From: Adlercreutzia mucosicola DSM 19490
GTDB lineage: Bacteria; Actinomycetota; Coriobacteriia; Coriobacteriales; Eggerthellaceae
Assembly (NCBI RefSeq): GCF_000422625.1
Contig: NZ_AUGK01000005.1
Location: 62,001 to 126,000 of the forward strand
Length of the DNA: 64,000 nt
Direction: 5' to 3'
Notes under the pieces: generated by a model
The model's database searches: none
What the model was told of the DNA's origin: nothing
Seen by the model: the letters and a program-made list of their open reading frames with translations, nothing else
Translations under genes and position numbers: made by a program
Part shown: in pieces, positions 15,001 through 21,140 of the stretch
Layout of the letters: every line of letters begins with the position of its first letter
Position numbering within the stretch: position 1 is the first letter of the stretch

Positions 15001-18000
15001 AGGTCTGCACCTTCGAGGTGTAGTTCTGGGCCGCGTGGTTCCACGTGCGCTGGCCGTACTTCACGCTGGTGGTGTTCTTGTAGTCGGTCTGGGGTACCAG
15101 CATGGATCCGGTCACCTTCACCGCGATGGGCAGGGGCACCGGGTTGCCCTGCTCGTCCTTCTCGATGTCGATGGGCGTGACCAGCTGCATGCGCATACGG
15201 CCCGTGAACGCGATAATCTCGTCGCTCTCGGGCGTCAGCTTCGTGGCGATGCCGGGAATAGGCGAGATGCCGCGCGCCTCCATCTTGGCGGCCAGGCTGG
15301 CAGAGCGGTCGTCATCGTCGCCGCCCAAACGATAGGTGTGGCGCCACACCGTCTCGCCGTTCTCGTTGGTCACCTGCTCGGACTTCAGGTAGCTGGGCAT
15401 GCCCAGATTCACCCAGTAGTGCTCTTCCTTGTTGGCGTCCCCCTCTTCTTCCGAGGTGCCCGTCACGGCAATTTCGAACTGGGCCACGGCCGAGTCGTTC
15501 AGCGCGCCGCCGGGCAGGTTGCTGATCTGCTCGGTGAAGTCGCCCTTGTGGGTGTTGAAGTACTCCTCCAGAGGCTTGTTCTTGTCGGTGCCCAGCTCGT
15601 AGTCGGTGTCTACCAACAGCTCCAAATTGTGCAAGCGGAAGTTGTTCGGCAGGGTGTCCAGGATCTCGGGACCGGCCGTAAGCGAGAGGGCCTGCTCACC
15701 GTAGAGCGGCATGTTGCCTTCCGTGGTAAAGTTCTTGATCTTGTAGCTGAAGGGATAGCCCAAGAAGGTGTTGGTGGTGGTGCGGGTCTCCACGGGCTTC
15801 TCGCGCTGATCGAAGCCGATGATGGTGCCGCCGGCGTTCTTGCGCGGCTGCCACGTGTCGATGACGGCCTTCTCGCCGGTCATGGACGACTCGGGCACGC
15901 CGAAGGGCGACTCGAAGGACGGGTTCGTCTTCGACCAGGAGTAGTCCTTGCCCACGCCCAGCTTGCCGAAGCTGATGGTGGTAACAGCACCCAGAGTGAC
16001 GTAGTAGGCGTTGCCCACCGCGCCCGACTTCAGGTTGATGTTGGTGGTGTAGGGCGAGGCCAACAGGAAGCTGTAGTGGGAATCAGCCGCACCGCTGGTG
16101 TCTTCAGCGGGAATGCGGTTCTCAGGGTACAGATGACCGCCGCTGTACTCCGGCTTCACGGGATTGTTGTTCTCGTCCTTATCGTTGTACACGTTGAAGT
16201 TCACCAGACCCGACTGGCCGTTGGTGCGGTAGGGAATGGAAACGGCGGGGTATTTGAATTCCGCTTTTGTGGTCGGGTCGATCTTGCCGTCCACGATGGG
16301 GTAATCGTCGTCGTGGCTCGTGTCGTACTCGATCTTCTTGCCGATGAGCTTGCCATCTTTATCATAGGAATCCACATAGTTCTTCGGACGGCTCTTGGCG
16401 CGGGTGTTGATGGAGTCGATATTCGCGAAGGTGCGCATATCCAGCTCGTCATAGTCCTTCTGCAGCCAGTCGGTGGTGTTGTAAATGAGCACGCCGCCCT
16501 CGTTGGGCTTGCCGATGTACATGGAGTTATCGGCCGCTGGCTCGTCATCGCCATCGGCCGCAAGCGAGGGAGTGCGCGTTACCTGGCCGAAGGTGTTCTT
16601 GTCGATAGAACCGGTGGCCGGGTCGTACTTCCACTGCATGAGGTCCTGGTTGGTGATGCCCTGGTTGCCGTTGTCCGAGGTGTTGAACAGACGGAAGAAG
16701 TACTCCAGATAGTCCACTTCGGAGTTGCCGGTGGAGGAGTTCTTCGTGTCCACCTTGTACACCATATAGTTGTAGCGGTCGAACAGCACGTTGTCGGAGA
16801 TGGCCTCGTAGGTGGTGTCCCAATTCAGGTTCGTGCGCAACAGCGTCAGTTTACGGGACTTGCCACCATAGCCCTTTCCCATCTCGGCCACCAGCTTCTC
16901 GCCGCGGCCGCCCGCGGGATACCAGTACTTATCCACGCCAAGTACATTCTCGGTCCACACGCCAGCCTCACCACCATAGTAGATGGTGCCACCCGCGTTC
17001 TCGGGCAGATTGCCGATCATGTTCACCACACCATTGGGCACCTTCGAGTTCAACTGATATTTGGGCATTTTTTCATCATACCCGGTAGCGGTGCCGCTCG
17101 GATTATCCTCGGCCGGATACCCCACGGTGGAGCCGTGCCACTCGAACATGATTTTGCCCGTCACGCCACGCATGAAATTCAGACCATCAAGCTCGGGATA
17201 TTTGTCGAAGTCTTGAATTTTTGAAGTATCTAAACCACCCGAAGAGAGAAAACCGTCCAGCTTCACTTTCACTTCATCGCCCTCATGGGTGAAGATGAGG
17301 TAAACACTCCAATTGTTTTGCAGATTGTTTACATTGGGCAACTCCACCGCGAATAGCTGGTGCTTGGAAGGCTCCATGGGCTCGCCCGTCTGCTGATTGT
17401 AGGCTCCCCCCTTGCTTTTCCAGTCACTGTACTCGTAGGTGGACATGGTGGCACCGCTGGCAGCATCATAGTACAAGTAGGGAACATGCAGGTACAGTCG
17501 GGTACCCAACTTCTGGTAGCCCAGAGCATCCATCTGTTGATTGTAGTCTTCGAGCTTCAGCGACTTCACAAGATTGGTATCGCCTTTGGCCTCAGCAGCT
17601 TCCACGCGCGATTTATAAGCCGCCGACACCGTAAGGCCTGCCACACCAGCCGGGTTCTCAGCAGCGGCAATAGCGGCATCAGCGCTGGCATAGGTCATAC
17701 CATTCGCCGTAGTAGGTTGCTTGTAGGTATTGTTGACGTAAGTGCCAAAGTAGTTTTCACCATAAAGGCTCCAACCGCCCCAGTAACCCTGTCCGCCACT
17801 GGACTCCACCTGCATCGAAATCGTCGGTTTTTCCTGATTATTCACCAAATAGGTATCGGAACCGAGAGCCGTGGACACCTTGTCCACAACCAGGGCGGGA
17901 TTGAACAGCGTATCGGACAGCACGCCGCCGGTGCTCGTGGAAGGAGCGAGGGCATAGGTGTCGATGCCGAAGGCCATGAGCGGCATCATCAGTTCCTCGA

Positions 18001-20197
18001 GCGAGGCGTTCAGGATGGGGTCGGGATCCACGGGCTCGGGGGCCGGGGCGGCCTCGTCCTCGGCAGCGGGCTCGTCGGTAGCGGCCGGCTCGTCGGTCGA
18101 CTCGTCAGCGGCAGGCTCGTCGTCAGTCGCGGGCTCATCGGTCGCGGGCTCGTCGCTAGGCTCGGGCTCGGTCGGCTCGACGGGCTCGGGGGCCGCCGGC
18201 TTCGGGAAGGTGACGGTCTGCGACTCTATACTATATATATAGGTAGCATCCTCGTCGGCCAACGTGTCGTTCACCGTGGCGGCGCCGGCCACGTTCTCCT
18301 CCTGCACCGCCTTGACGTTCACCGCCGCGGTCAGCGTGAGCGCGAAGGTCTCGGGGTTGTAGGTGGTAGCGTCGGGATCGGGCACCTCGGTAGGCTCGGC
18401 CCCCTCGGAGGCGTCGCCCTCCCCTTCCGCGTTGTCGCCCTCGACCGCTTCGGGGGCCACCTCGATGGCGGGCACCGTGAGCGCGCCTTCCGCATAGGGC
18501 ACGGCCACATAGATGACGCGGTTGTTCTCAGCCTTGCCCTCCATGGCGTCGTAGGTGAGCGCGTCGCCCTCATTCGTGGCGATGGCCACATCCGCGACGC
18601 CGTCGGAGACGGGGGTCACCGCGGCCAGGGCGCGCCGCTTCTCTTCGGGCTTATCCTTGTCGGCCTCGGCCAGAAGCGCCTCGGCGGTGGCGGGGTCGGC
18701 CGGGTTCACCGTCGCCAGATCCTGGGCGGTCAGACCCGTGGCGTCGAAGGCCACGATGCCGGCGGCGTTCACCGCACCGGCGCCCTCGGCGGTGTCGGGC
18801 TGGTCGGCCACGCGCAGGGTATAACCCTTCTCGGCGATGGCGCCCTTGGCGGATTCCAAGGTAATAAGATAGGCCATCCAGCCGGTGCCGTTCTCCATCA
18901 CCGGCTCGCCCACGGGCTCCACCTTGGTGGTCAGGGCCACCTGCGGCTCGGCGTTGGTCAGCTTCACCGTGACCGGCGCGTCCTCGGCGGCCACGTAGCG
19001 CACGTCCTCGATCTTGCGGGTCTTGTTGTCATCGGCGAGGATGGGGGTGCCGTCCTCGTTACGCGGCGCGGTGTAGGAGTTCACCGTGGCCGCCACCGAC
19101 ACCTCCACAGCCTCGGCGGCCGGGGTGTTCTCGGTCAGCGTGGCGATGGCGCCGGGCAGCGCGGTGCCCGCGGGCAGCTGGCCGCGGGTCTCGTTCACCG
19201 TGATGCCGTGCTCGTCCTGCACGCCGTCGAAGCGCACCACGATGGTGCCCGACAGACCGGCGGCGGCCTCTTCGGCCGTGTGCTTCAGGTACTGGCCCAT
19301 GTGCTCGGTGTACACCGTCCAGCCCGCGGGCAGCCCCGGGAAGCTGAGGACGGCGCGGGCATTGGCGGCCTCGCCGCCGTGAGCCTTCCAGTCCTCGGCG
19401 GAGTTCGTGCGCACCCACTCGCCGGCGGCGTTTTGGTACAGGTAGGGCGCGGTGAAGGTGAGGGCCACGGCATCGGCGTCCTCGGCGCCGCCCAGGTAGC
19501 CGCCCTCCAGGCTGAGGGCCAGATTGCCCAGAGAGGGCACGAGCGTAAGCGAGCCGGCGGCCACCTGGAAGGCCTCGTCGGAGGCGCGCCAGGCGCCGGT
19601 GGCGCTCAGCGAGAACGCAGCGCGCGCACCCAAGGCGGCGGCCAGTTCCTCGTCGCTGTGGGAGGCGGCGTTCTGGATACCCTCGGTCTTCTTCTGCTGA
19701 GCGTCGTCGGACAGCTGCGGCAGCACCTTTTCGGCATCGAGCAGATTTTCAGGCAGATATGCCTGCATATCTGCCTCGCTGACGATATCGTCAGCGGCCG
19801 CGTCGTCCCCGGTGTCGGCCGGCTCATCGCCGTCCTCCGACCCCTCGTCGGCCGCCTCGGCGTCATCGCTCTTGTTGGCCATCTGGCTGGTGTCGCCGTC
19901 ATCCAGATCGTCCAAGATCTCGTCGCCGCCGTTGCCCGAGGCCATGGGCACGGCATCGTCGCCGATGATCATGCGCTTGGCCTCTTCCAGAGCGTAGGTG
20001 TTCCAGCAGGTCAGCACCAGCAGCACCGACAGGACCCAGGCCAGGGCCTTGCCCATGGGGCTGAGCTGGCGGGGCGCGTTGCGGCTGATCACCCCCTGCT
20101 GCAAGGCGCTCACGTCCACCGGAGTCGGCACCACACCGGGCTCGCGGAAGGCGGTCTCTTCGTTCAAACCCTGAGTTTCGATTCGTTCGTTGCTCAT
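1..20197 (-). CDS. Giant repeat-built surface protein with PASTA-like domains (3' end outside window)
   Basis: A single minus-strand frame stays open from ATG at 20197 to the left edge: 6,732 complete codons and no stop. The start has a weak purine-rich site (GAGCGAAG). Residues 1-50 are polar, residues 51-66 are hydrophobic (ALAWVLSVLLVL), and an acidic stretch follows, so it reads as a signal anchor or long signal peptide. Residues about 666-729 are a Pro/Glu/Asp/Ala linker with DEPAT-type repeats. From about residue 1,780 onward a diverged module of about 270-430 residues recurs. Each copy has a GxGWRF/GYRxxxxN motif and, later, a DxAYVDxxG motif. Residues about 6,430-6,720 hold three PASTA-like domains (for example GKTLEAAREAL then VVISRG). 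PASTA domains usually bind peptidoglycan. No enzyme domain is seen. I infer a wall-associated adhesin or scaffold. The function is unknown. Confidence 0.9.
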   Translation of the reverse strand, partial: MSNERIETQGLNEETAFREPGVVPTPVDVSALQQGVISRNAPRQLSPMGKALAWVLSVLLVLTCWNTYALEEAKRMIIGDDAVPMASGNGGDEILDDLDDGDTSQMANKSDDAEAADEGSEDGDEPADTGDDAAADDIVSEADMQAYLPENLLDAEKVLPQLSDDAQQKKTEGIQNAASHSDEELAAALGARAAFSLSATGAWRASDEAFQVAAGSLTLVPSLGNLALSLEGGYLGGAEDADAVALTFTAPYLYQNAAGEWVRTNSAEDWKAHGGEAANARAVLSFPGLPAGWTVYTEHMGQYLKHTAEEAAAGLSGTIVVRFDGVQDEHGITVNETRGQLPAGTALPGAIATLTENTPAAEAVEVSVAATVNSYTAPRNEDGTPILADDNKTRKIEDVRYVAAEDAPVTVKLTNAEPQVALTTKVEPVGEPVMENGTGWMAYLITLESAKGAIAEKGYTLRVADQPDTAEGAGAVNAAGIVAFDATGLTAQDLATVNPADPATAEALLAEADKDKPEEKRRALAAVTPVSDGVADVAIATNEGDALTYDAMEGKAENNRVIYVAVPYAEGALTVPAIEVAPEAVEGDNAEGEGDASEGAEPTEVPDPDATTYNPETFALTLTAAVNVKAVQEENVAGAATVNDTLADEDATYIYSIESQTVTFPKPAAPEPVEPTEPEPSDEPATDEPATDDEPAADESTDEPAATDEPAAEDEAAPAPEPVDPDPILNASLEELMMPLMAFGIDTYALAPSTSTGGVLSDTLFNPALVVDKVSTALGSDTYLVNNQEKPTISMQVESSGGQGYWGGWSLYGENYFGTYVNNTYKQPTTANGMTYASADAAIAAAENPAGVAGLTVSAAYKSRVEAAEAKGDTNLVKSLKLEDYNQQMDALGYQKLGTRLYLHVPYLYYDAASGATMSTYEYSDWKSKGGAYNQQTGEPMEPSKHQLFAVELPNVNNLQNNWSVYLIFTHEGDEVKVKLDGFLSSGGLDTSKIQDFDKYPELDGLNFMRGVTGKIMFEWHGSTVGYPAEDNPSGTATGYDEKMPKYQLNSKVPNGVVNMIGNLPENAGGTIYYGGEAGVWTENVLGVDKYWYPAGGRGEKLVAEMGKGYGGKSRKLTLLRTNLNWDTTYEAISDNVLFDRYNYMVYKVDTKNSSTGNSEVDYLEYFFRLFNTSDNGNQGITNQDLMQWKYDPATGSIDKNTFGQVTRTPSLAADGDDEPAADNSMYIGKPNEGGVLIYNTTDWLQKDYDELDMRTFANIDSINTRAKSRPKNYVDSYDKDGKLIGKKIEYDTSHDDDYPIVDGKIDPTTKAEFKYPAVSIPYRTNGQSGLVNFNVYNDKDENNNPVKPEYSGGHLYPENRIPAEDTSGAADSHYSFLLASPYTTNINLKSGAVGNAYYVTLGAVTTISFGKLGVGKDYSWSKTNPSFESPFGVPESSMTGEKAVIDTWQPRKNAGGTIIGFDQREKPVETRTTTNTFLGYPFSYKIKNFTTEGNMPLYGEQALSLTAGPEILDTLPNNFRLHNLELLVDTDYELGTDKNKPLEEYFNTHKGDFTEQISNLPGGALNDSAVAQFEIAVTGTSEEEGDANKEEHYWVNLGMPSYLKSEQVTNENGETVWRHTYRLGGDDDDRSASLAAKMEARGISPIPGIATKLTPESDEIIAFTGRMRMQLVTPIDIEKDEQGNPVPLPIAVKVTGSMLVPQTDYKNTTSVKYGQRTWNHAAQNYTSKVQTSEQSTATFLQDRTWTPPKPTVSATAVAMASQLYDPKSAISSSDPDVQPILSRSGAGWRFTLGNGDNSMMDPATFTVGDMFTRNDVNGNQEAAGFTTDCVGLSEDLLNAGTITSITIRSLSQLGNGAITTTPTTYTGEALQKMLDAHRVTLADGTPNGVTLTPEVWLNQYFSSISVEFEQFKGTHELSGKKMYVEINGTPEELATMAMTGVFTTSYEKYSTTFGGRNVKASATASFTSRKAPYNLQVVTEGMRESQTYGDAEALLGNWEYLRNADGSIRCDKNHTHQGSYKSQDGCRPLIEKDTQNNDKVFEGYIGDPGTGWRVNVSNDSNFAIGNAVIKGGVVLKDSQGAGIPVSSTETEDRKIPFITNGRTDYNTQALVISPALWKTTTVTEDDGEGNSVTKDVLKGGVLADLKLEYFDATNPDPNQAPQYLTIDGLLLRAATNTFTEQDEAAFAAGTKTRPTAAEIADAGISVVNDYVIINLETSKLWGKNNYLRGFEQYFTNFGMGLKQEDHAYMDVYGTIVNQDLLTFGAVFSTAYAKASWDTAVDSLGKVDGMPYPANGTPIVDAYANLDSASDVAGQFNPDFIGLNRDGQVEQDGLQLDWKRGILTKSATGLEEKPVLDANNKPVVAPQQKSFYDYESGYRVTLANDTKYAMSLGATVDMGPMSHHSLVDARDHSDGVERLIDFQTYQVVLSKELFSGKASGLDEKQSYYAGDMMDAYIEYFEMDDADASDPLRLELKDLIEGIYGYELNDDGTLSSTPAAMPAWAEAFVTDEAGNPTATKVVSQDAEGNYIIDWQAWGRGYLNRVFLDYAKFNGWVNENTGAYVEFHGKNTNRGTFQLDAKFKTKQAIEEWTRSWTSSVALHAVLPPVRPNSAIGAYGHEANASAPGTPDVATKHVNQQTLYDHPSNSVADRTNFAQNYYKQYPAVSGEIKVDKPIAYREERNSGYRAIVTNKSAYPMYMGAKLTIGNLVPRWDSFGKALDETLSYHATDLTLSEGLLNHAKVDYITVRHIPANSKVASGSGSGKLNGQYVVPSGSNNQIVVGGNIGLVAVTGAAVATLDWDTTLKKYWDTDGDGAWDGGNVTIPAIEWLNNDAYYFEVHFKRIDANVTEADKAWADVFGYAIDSANVSLATDPYHAESSDYNPNFNQRDVVHIGSNHSWGCPGGGYGVSGRDPIASDHGGIDNRYLGYNAYVGNYYVCIQADSRLKATYPNKDWDLAGKPGAVSPDGELTYSDDQANLYAIAGMPNMALTAKAYFDAGKTADEAMNDLAPLNLSSQNDNGGAKAYWGEDGAAYRFSFSNTGRAVFESELQIGTTNRKNYQYADGTTDNGFVPTGSSVSYELVANRDDVEEYENVVRGFQTKNIMLSADLLASADVKEIEVQYFPRGLAASGPLTAVPAKQTKYFALGDTRDIITHQVRVGGAVGTDAPLVTHTGVVQLPRADYTDEDGNTVVGFINGDGNLIIPWDEWGQGYVTNVVIRFSHIDVDAGATSKNGQNAYVDLWGEANNVKDMPLSTWFGCTYKYDGWHYMKDEPTRPYGANVANYKLETWPNKWNNGSSSPYGHITGYTRVGDFVQYAFGNTGCPQYKRCVAEWQTYWRGANVYQSGDATAWIYGRPYESDEQITPTTFMRSTHPASDSGYDDYTDGTDQTGSKLQRAQTTTAYYEDEGSGFRFTLRNEAQNDPVNTNIAFDMKKAYFATEAIPFVEKMVKDEDGNAVKAGEYVNFTTDAVVVSKGVFDRSRPVDLSLFYRVYDAAADEHITVQGADLIALTAGEVTPDPTDTTAENPYSGDDWVSTVAVEDGLVTARNAAGEVTLYRDADGNVIINKATWGGHYFRNVETHLRDFKANTTAAENAFIEFWGTGTYRWVDNSGISQAANNTIYATFRSDWLTSWWNNNTQNRYDAAQSNRGSITSLNSNFAVTTIYDSQIKNYDYPAVIGSNNYSGYSTYNPYSTYRGYWFNPVVAGSPTTANLANHPSAHQYKDASVGGKASYNYTTWARLNVALQPVRPKVEMYSYNNAGTWNLSLDQLGANAVEAPQKRATTSSANQGTTGSALRSVTWESKPKAYWRDEAVGYRAVVSNDTRYAINHGARVTLGNILPLSNSAAPALLQNAGFRTTHLTLSKALFDAGQQPVFDAAGNQTGTKNAIKSITFNWYVKDATAASFHGTPDSGGTITEAGAVMGSPVFSTTYTGEQVEAWFTSGGDLTGTITVPGDGTPENPDSTTTGPLEGTSTGDSGDNGNTTSTLGAITKNAAGDVELTSAKWLGGDLAGVTIEYDYFDKQLKATDNAYVDFFGYAIDSPDVNKRQEYKDTWCENHGWENNDGNSVVQFWDWYYDIVRLKSEFRTTYDVDEWNYLYAGNDTGANKAPNSFNAYGANTFNELTNTRDFGDLYAHMPASSQKVTAKAYFVDAAEPLKNIALGADSVSVPDDKLHDSTPAYFRYYGAGWRFTYTNYANPQVAQSNNAYTGLTGGKSTWDPDSYVYDKANPATEGAYEMFDSYIQVGAMPEEKVPDGTAANTVDERSDYDNDWRSFDAKYVSLSSGLIDAMTWDPATWDNATWHQQAMTGNGFADGRGNAIKTIKLTVFPSTRKAAGNTGEGGADSGDADGDGEADQPLFTEGTQVDPATGATIDTVQRADGTFVRTYTFTVEQILKVPGVEYKNGNLIIPAEAWDEGYFSVLRVDMYHFNANVKEAAEATIDVLGRTDVSEKDLVLHSTFNTNYGEQDRAGHPNGGRQQHDVNADATKSGSWDHRADSYALGNDTIGRGMDLDDAATLRAQIDPIRPRISGYTYLYAETVGEEQAYPKMEYSPDGVHAGANGVLNQPNTPLETLMGSENSGWRFSLTNEPSYAMDSARITIGTKYDAKEVTGDNKGTGWGTTDTTTGETTSTGSAGHAVPVSGAANNYDGGDAIYGELVDGQWRGFEINELYFNNAAVAALLAGKMAEDASASRVATGDYEQQGSYVAPTADAAALNALSEEQVKKYLADATVDVYAVGHTDTTFSATKTVQRVQGNGSYATETITVATKPASLLPIHQMAGAADTTPADKDGNQVYTYADGTAKFAAINLANYVKKVDGQWVIDVPREAWLAHDKDCQHKDGVNHTGTLCKDELYVVGVTFHLPGFAANVTAADKAFVDVYGVPTRATVMALNGEFSTEYKTESWNRNVNSRTIDGDFAKMLPLTAEPELKTFFNWTGGKTAEKNLETDLVTHRPLTQTTNNAGATVNTNVIDDALRYTVTHVPYRWGEGNFANIGADGKPVFSTDNPQEDAWYEYILVNRSKSTATDGYVDLALNGMMSLTGSDGLTTATRGFMGERLEIDGYYRYADGDDRNRAKLPASDTTTSYHWTNRAGTVSTLWLYGHTATVPHSGSVDFTDGSVSCRRFVATAANAAASGGKYEAGDIVVQKNDAAGTFVSATKPVAVVTLDDATIEALLKRSGSSIAYTTKATTANASEHEATLSLPLNIDDLEALVAAGGVNIKLNPNTQGKLDDIANVRLVYNTMNAELYETYPTDGLKATDNPAVVGTNTSLTARIYGDVQTHGTPTTPITGFNTLTVGDRNASFNEQTSSTMYYFPLSSFYGNIDRSSEKKLDIIKYAGASEASAIKAAASRPATSADSVNKANEYVTNDTLSSNQAVVTLANKSAGGYEFTLRNTTRARADKTTLSIRFESVGMKAKNMLVPGYADDDLDSNGLYAYRGVVRGFKTDALTISKALKTMGALTSVDLTFYQPNGEKFILKVPANSSILTAKTDGSYEIDFNAVWGTSVVNTLGIDKTREEYIPVGLATAANDFKSTATMPNRADYTGPTTVNSLAYKVTDCYLYQVDFQYDSLEPSWRASKVSSTQTDATGAAGKLPATAANNGQRESAADDLGMLTVKARGKADWYNSVGNTAAYNTSNVNNNNWSAAGFLNATDKTLTPCVNGYRTYSYSSGGNDYYNHYYPHNQTLHARLFLKQKGDYDSRGSRTSDWQDNSALNTAEKDQTSQSSAQFTYDTVRKCAALSVARPYMEVHSYVRYGSRDNYTNATVGGESSTYASDGNRTEVSVPYGKTFNFWANLKNESAVSKLDDTDVNITFPIDYERDIKTDKGAIANSVKNMYTGFHPISYSISRNYLKCFPDESVGKIRIFGYSPAQVAEASKTSFTSDPYANARAKAVLWPYYKEEGGKKVLAGFELEYTTGAATGESVLQARGAAGINETVLNAATLTKHGFTVADATVGGKAVKKLRIPLNGDGSFSLTEQQVYDMGIEVPTLFQLYAWKNMAEDCAKNANNTAGGIDKQTVLIQGYTDSNFETSRCINVKTYNHLDSFREAPLDLPAISGGVMGNGDKVVNNTEDAYTLTRQDRSLIFVSKMYFDTVSRTAYADVDSGETVNDKNHEMDDANKSEVDKVVGTKYEETADAPVVAVDGSAQKFFRFNQNLVNDGYAAIDAADIDAYVTTTSTDPENPAPTPQQAYVKMEDGTYLEAVLTRAEDGTLMFRTNEDGSVDAPAGDTVFYRIHDGYVAVATEDLVSTQNGAGETKGTQLYIKQEITENGKKKTVYYAAVVEQDKEGTLTWWQSTRGPAPEEGAQGELYAPTEADKETAKWILRNLDYELQVTYEYSSATYQVVDGTGNAGETLYEAVVDTDSGNTTYVEVADPTTAVQAGKQLYRLVPGVQAGYVISAEKVSEATEASKAVVKVVVSRGEEPVVDEAADQVGKTLEAAREALKEFNFVINDADITYAYSDSKAGTIISAVKLTEPVMSDDGSTPQTQGTVSVVISRGPDRFADFRGMTQAEALEALPRATYTVGEETYTGYEVKTITMAFSDVVAAGDVMDYKVITEAFTEPAVEGTLKPEYQPGYVNPDTNAPLPEPDNEADKYVDGIVPKPAVAHPAQIEMTVSSGKSPDALEVEELASKYRGWELDAAIADLEGLGYTVDRTLGVVEAESDPVGDAAAVPAGAVISVKRDGAYSVDRDHRGAVTITISKGMSATATRALLFQDCVNNTV

Positions 20198-20355
20198 GTC
20201 TTCGCTCGTTCTCTCTCTTGCCTTTTCAGAGGTTTTTTGTCTCTGATCAGCTATTTCGCTGTCGTTTCCCCTTTTGAGGCCGACAGGTTTTTTCTCTCTC
20301 AAAAACGTCGGTTTCGCCTTTTGGGCATAGGAATGCCAAAGAGCGTTTTTGTTCA
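20198..20355 (-). promoter_or_regulatory. Structured 5' leader with alternative pairings
   Basis: In the minus-strand RNA the segment at 20307-20301 (CGTTTTT) can pair upstream with AAAAACG (20350-20344), enclosing a GGCAT/ATGCC hairpin. It can instead pair downstream, as part of CCGACGTTTTT, with AAAAAACCTGTCGG (20293-20280). A smaller TCAGAG/CTCTGA hairpin follows. Mutually exclusive stems are typical of regulated leaders. I do not recognise a known riboswitch class. Confidence 0.35.
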
Positions 20356-20361
20356 TGGATA

Positions 20362-20389
20362 ATTATCTACAAAATGGCAACGAAGTAAA
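20362..20389 (-). promoter_or_regulatory. Candidate promoter of the giant surface-protein gene
   Basis: On the minus strand, TTTACT (20384-20389) and GATAAT (20362-20367) are separated by 16 nt and lie in AT-rich DNA. Transcription would start near 20355, leaving a leader of about 158 nt before the ATG at 20197. Confidence 0.5.
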
Positions 20390-20915
20390 GTCGAGAAGGT
20401 TTCAATTTCGGCTGTTATACGGGGCTTTTACTGTTGACTCGGCGTTAGATTTGTGCTCCGCAACCCCTCTTTCGCCCTTCATGCCGCCACACAAAATTGC
20501 GAGAAATTCACTCATCCTTGAAAATTTCCTGAAAATGAATAGTCATTATATGATTCTATCATTCTACTAATTAATAGTAGAGACATTTATTGCCATAAGC
20601 ATTAGTGAAAGAATGCCTGGTAGAATATTTACTTTCTCATTTTTTGCATAATTATAAAATGATTCTATGACTATATTTCTCACCTTTTCCAAAGTGGAAT
20701 AGTAACTATGACATTATTTGTGATAATCCTTATATGTCATAAGCATCAGAAAAGTAACAATTTCTCAACAAGTCCCATCCCTTGAAATTTTTTTTCCAAT
20801 TCCATTCGGTAAACGGCTCCAATATAGCAGGCAGCACCGACGGTGTAAGCCCCGCGTGCTGGCAGCGCCTCCTGAACCCTCATGGCTCGTCCAACAAGGC
20901 GGGAGGTGATGGCCT
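20390..20915. other. AT-rich intergenic gap
   Basis: This stretch is far more AT-rich than the rest of the window, especially 20500-20780. It separates the giant gene (leftward) from the small peptide gene at 20916 (rightward). I see no convincing ORF. The 73-codon frame at 20349-20570 lacks a ribosome-binding site and recognisable similarity. Apart from promoter-like sequence near both ends I see nothing in it. Confidence 0.6.
20800..20828 (+). promoter_or_regulatory. Possible promoter of the small hydrophobic peptide gene
   Basis: TTCCAT (20800-20805) and TATAGC (20823-20828) are 17 nt apart, upstream of the ORF at 20916. The -35 match is weak. Confidence 0.3.
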
Positions 20916-21086
20916 ATGGAGATAATTCTTTTCGCGATAAGGTTGCTAACCGCTTTAACAGGGTTGGCCACAGCGATCATGAAGCTCTGCACCCAGAGCA
21001 CCGAGCAGAGAAGCAGGTTTGGTGAAAAAGAAGCCTCGGACGCTGACCCGTCCGAGGCTCACACCAAAAACGGCGCTGCCCGCTAA
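20916..21086 (+). CDS. Small hydrophobic peptide, candidate type I toxin
   Basis: A 56-residue ORF begins at an ATG preceded by a very strong ribosome-binding site (GGGAGGTGAT, 20901-20910). The peptide starts MEIILFAIRLLTALTGLATA, one membrane-spanning segment, followed by a Lys/Arg-containing polar tail ending in KNGAAR. This resembles the layout of holin-like type I toxins. Its last 60 nt overlap, on the opposite strand, a short RNA with its own promoter and terminator, as in toxin/antisense-RNA pairs. A second copy of that RNA lies near 24.3 kb. The toxin function is inferred. The alternative is that the ORF is fortuitous and only the RNA is real, but the strong RBS argues against that. 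Confidence 0.55.
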   Translation: MEIILFAIRLLTALTGLATAIMKLCTQSTEQRSRFGEKEASDADPSEAHTKNGAAR

Positions 21087-21104
21087 GAGCCGGGCCTCCG
21101 TTGG
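21026..21104 (-). ncRNA. Antisense small RNA, copy 1 (candidate antitoxin RNA)
   Basis: The minus-strand promoter is TTGAGC (21133-21138), a 17-nt spacer and TAAAAT (21110-21115), so the RNA should start near 21104. It folds first into a stem between CCGTT (21098-21102) and AACGG (21069-21073) with an inner GC stem. It ends in a 10-bp terminator stem (21033-21042 with 21049-21058) followed by TTCTTTTTC. The RNA is about 78 nt and complementary to the 3' end of the small peptide ORF. The same layout recurs at 24.24-24.35 kb. Confidence 0.6.
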
Positions 21105-21140
21105 CATCCATTTTACCAAATGAGCTTTTGCCGCTCAAGG

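Noticed and set aside
92-20362. Series of very long plus-strand frames (652, 1,489, 1,249, 1,926 and 1,000 codons)
   Set aside because: They lie exactly opposite, in register with, the codons of the giant minus-strand gene. Their translations are His/Gly/Val/Leu-rich without domains, which is typical of antisense shadows in high-GC DNA.
20349-20570. 73-codon plus-strand frame in the AT-rich gap
   Set aside because: It has no ribosome-binding site, no recognisable motif, and overlaps the likely promoter of the giant gene.
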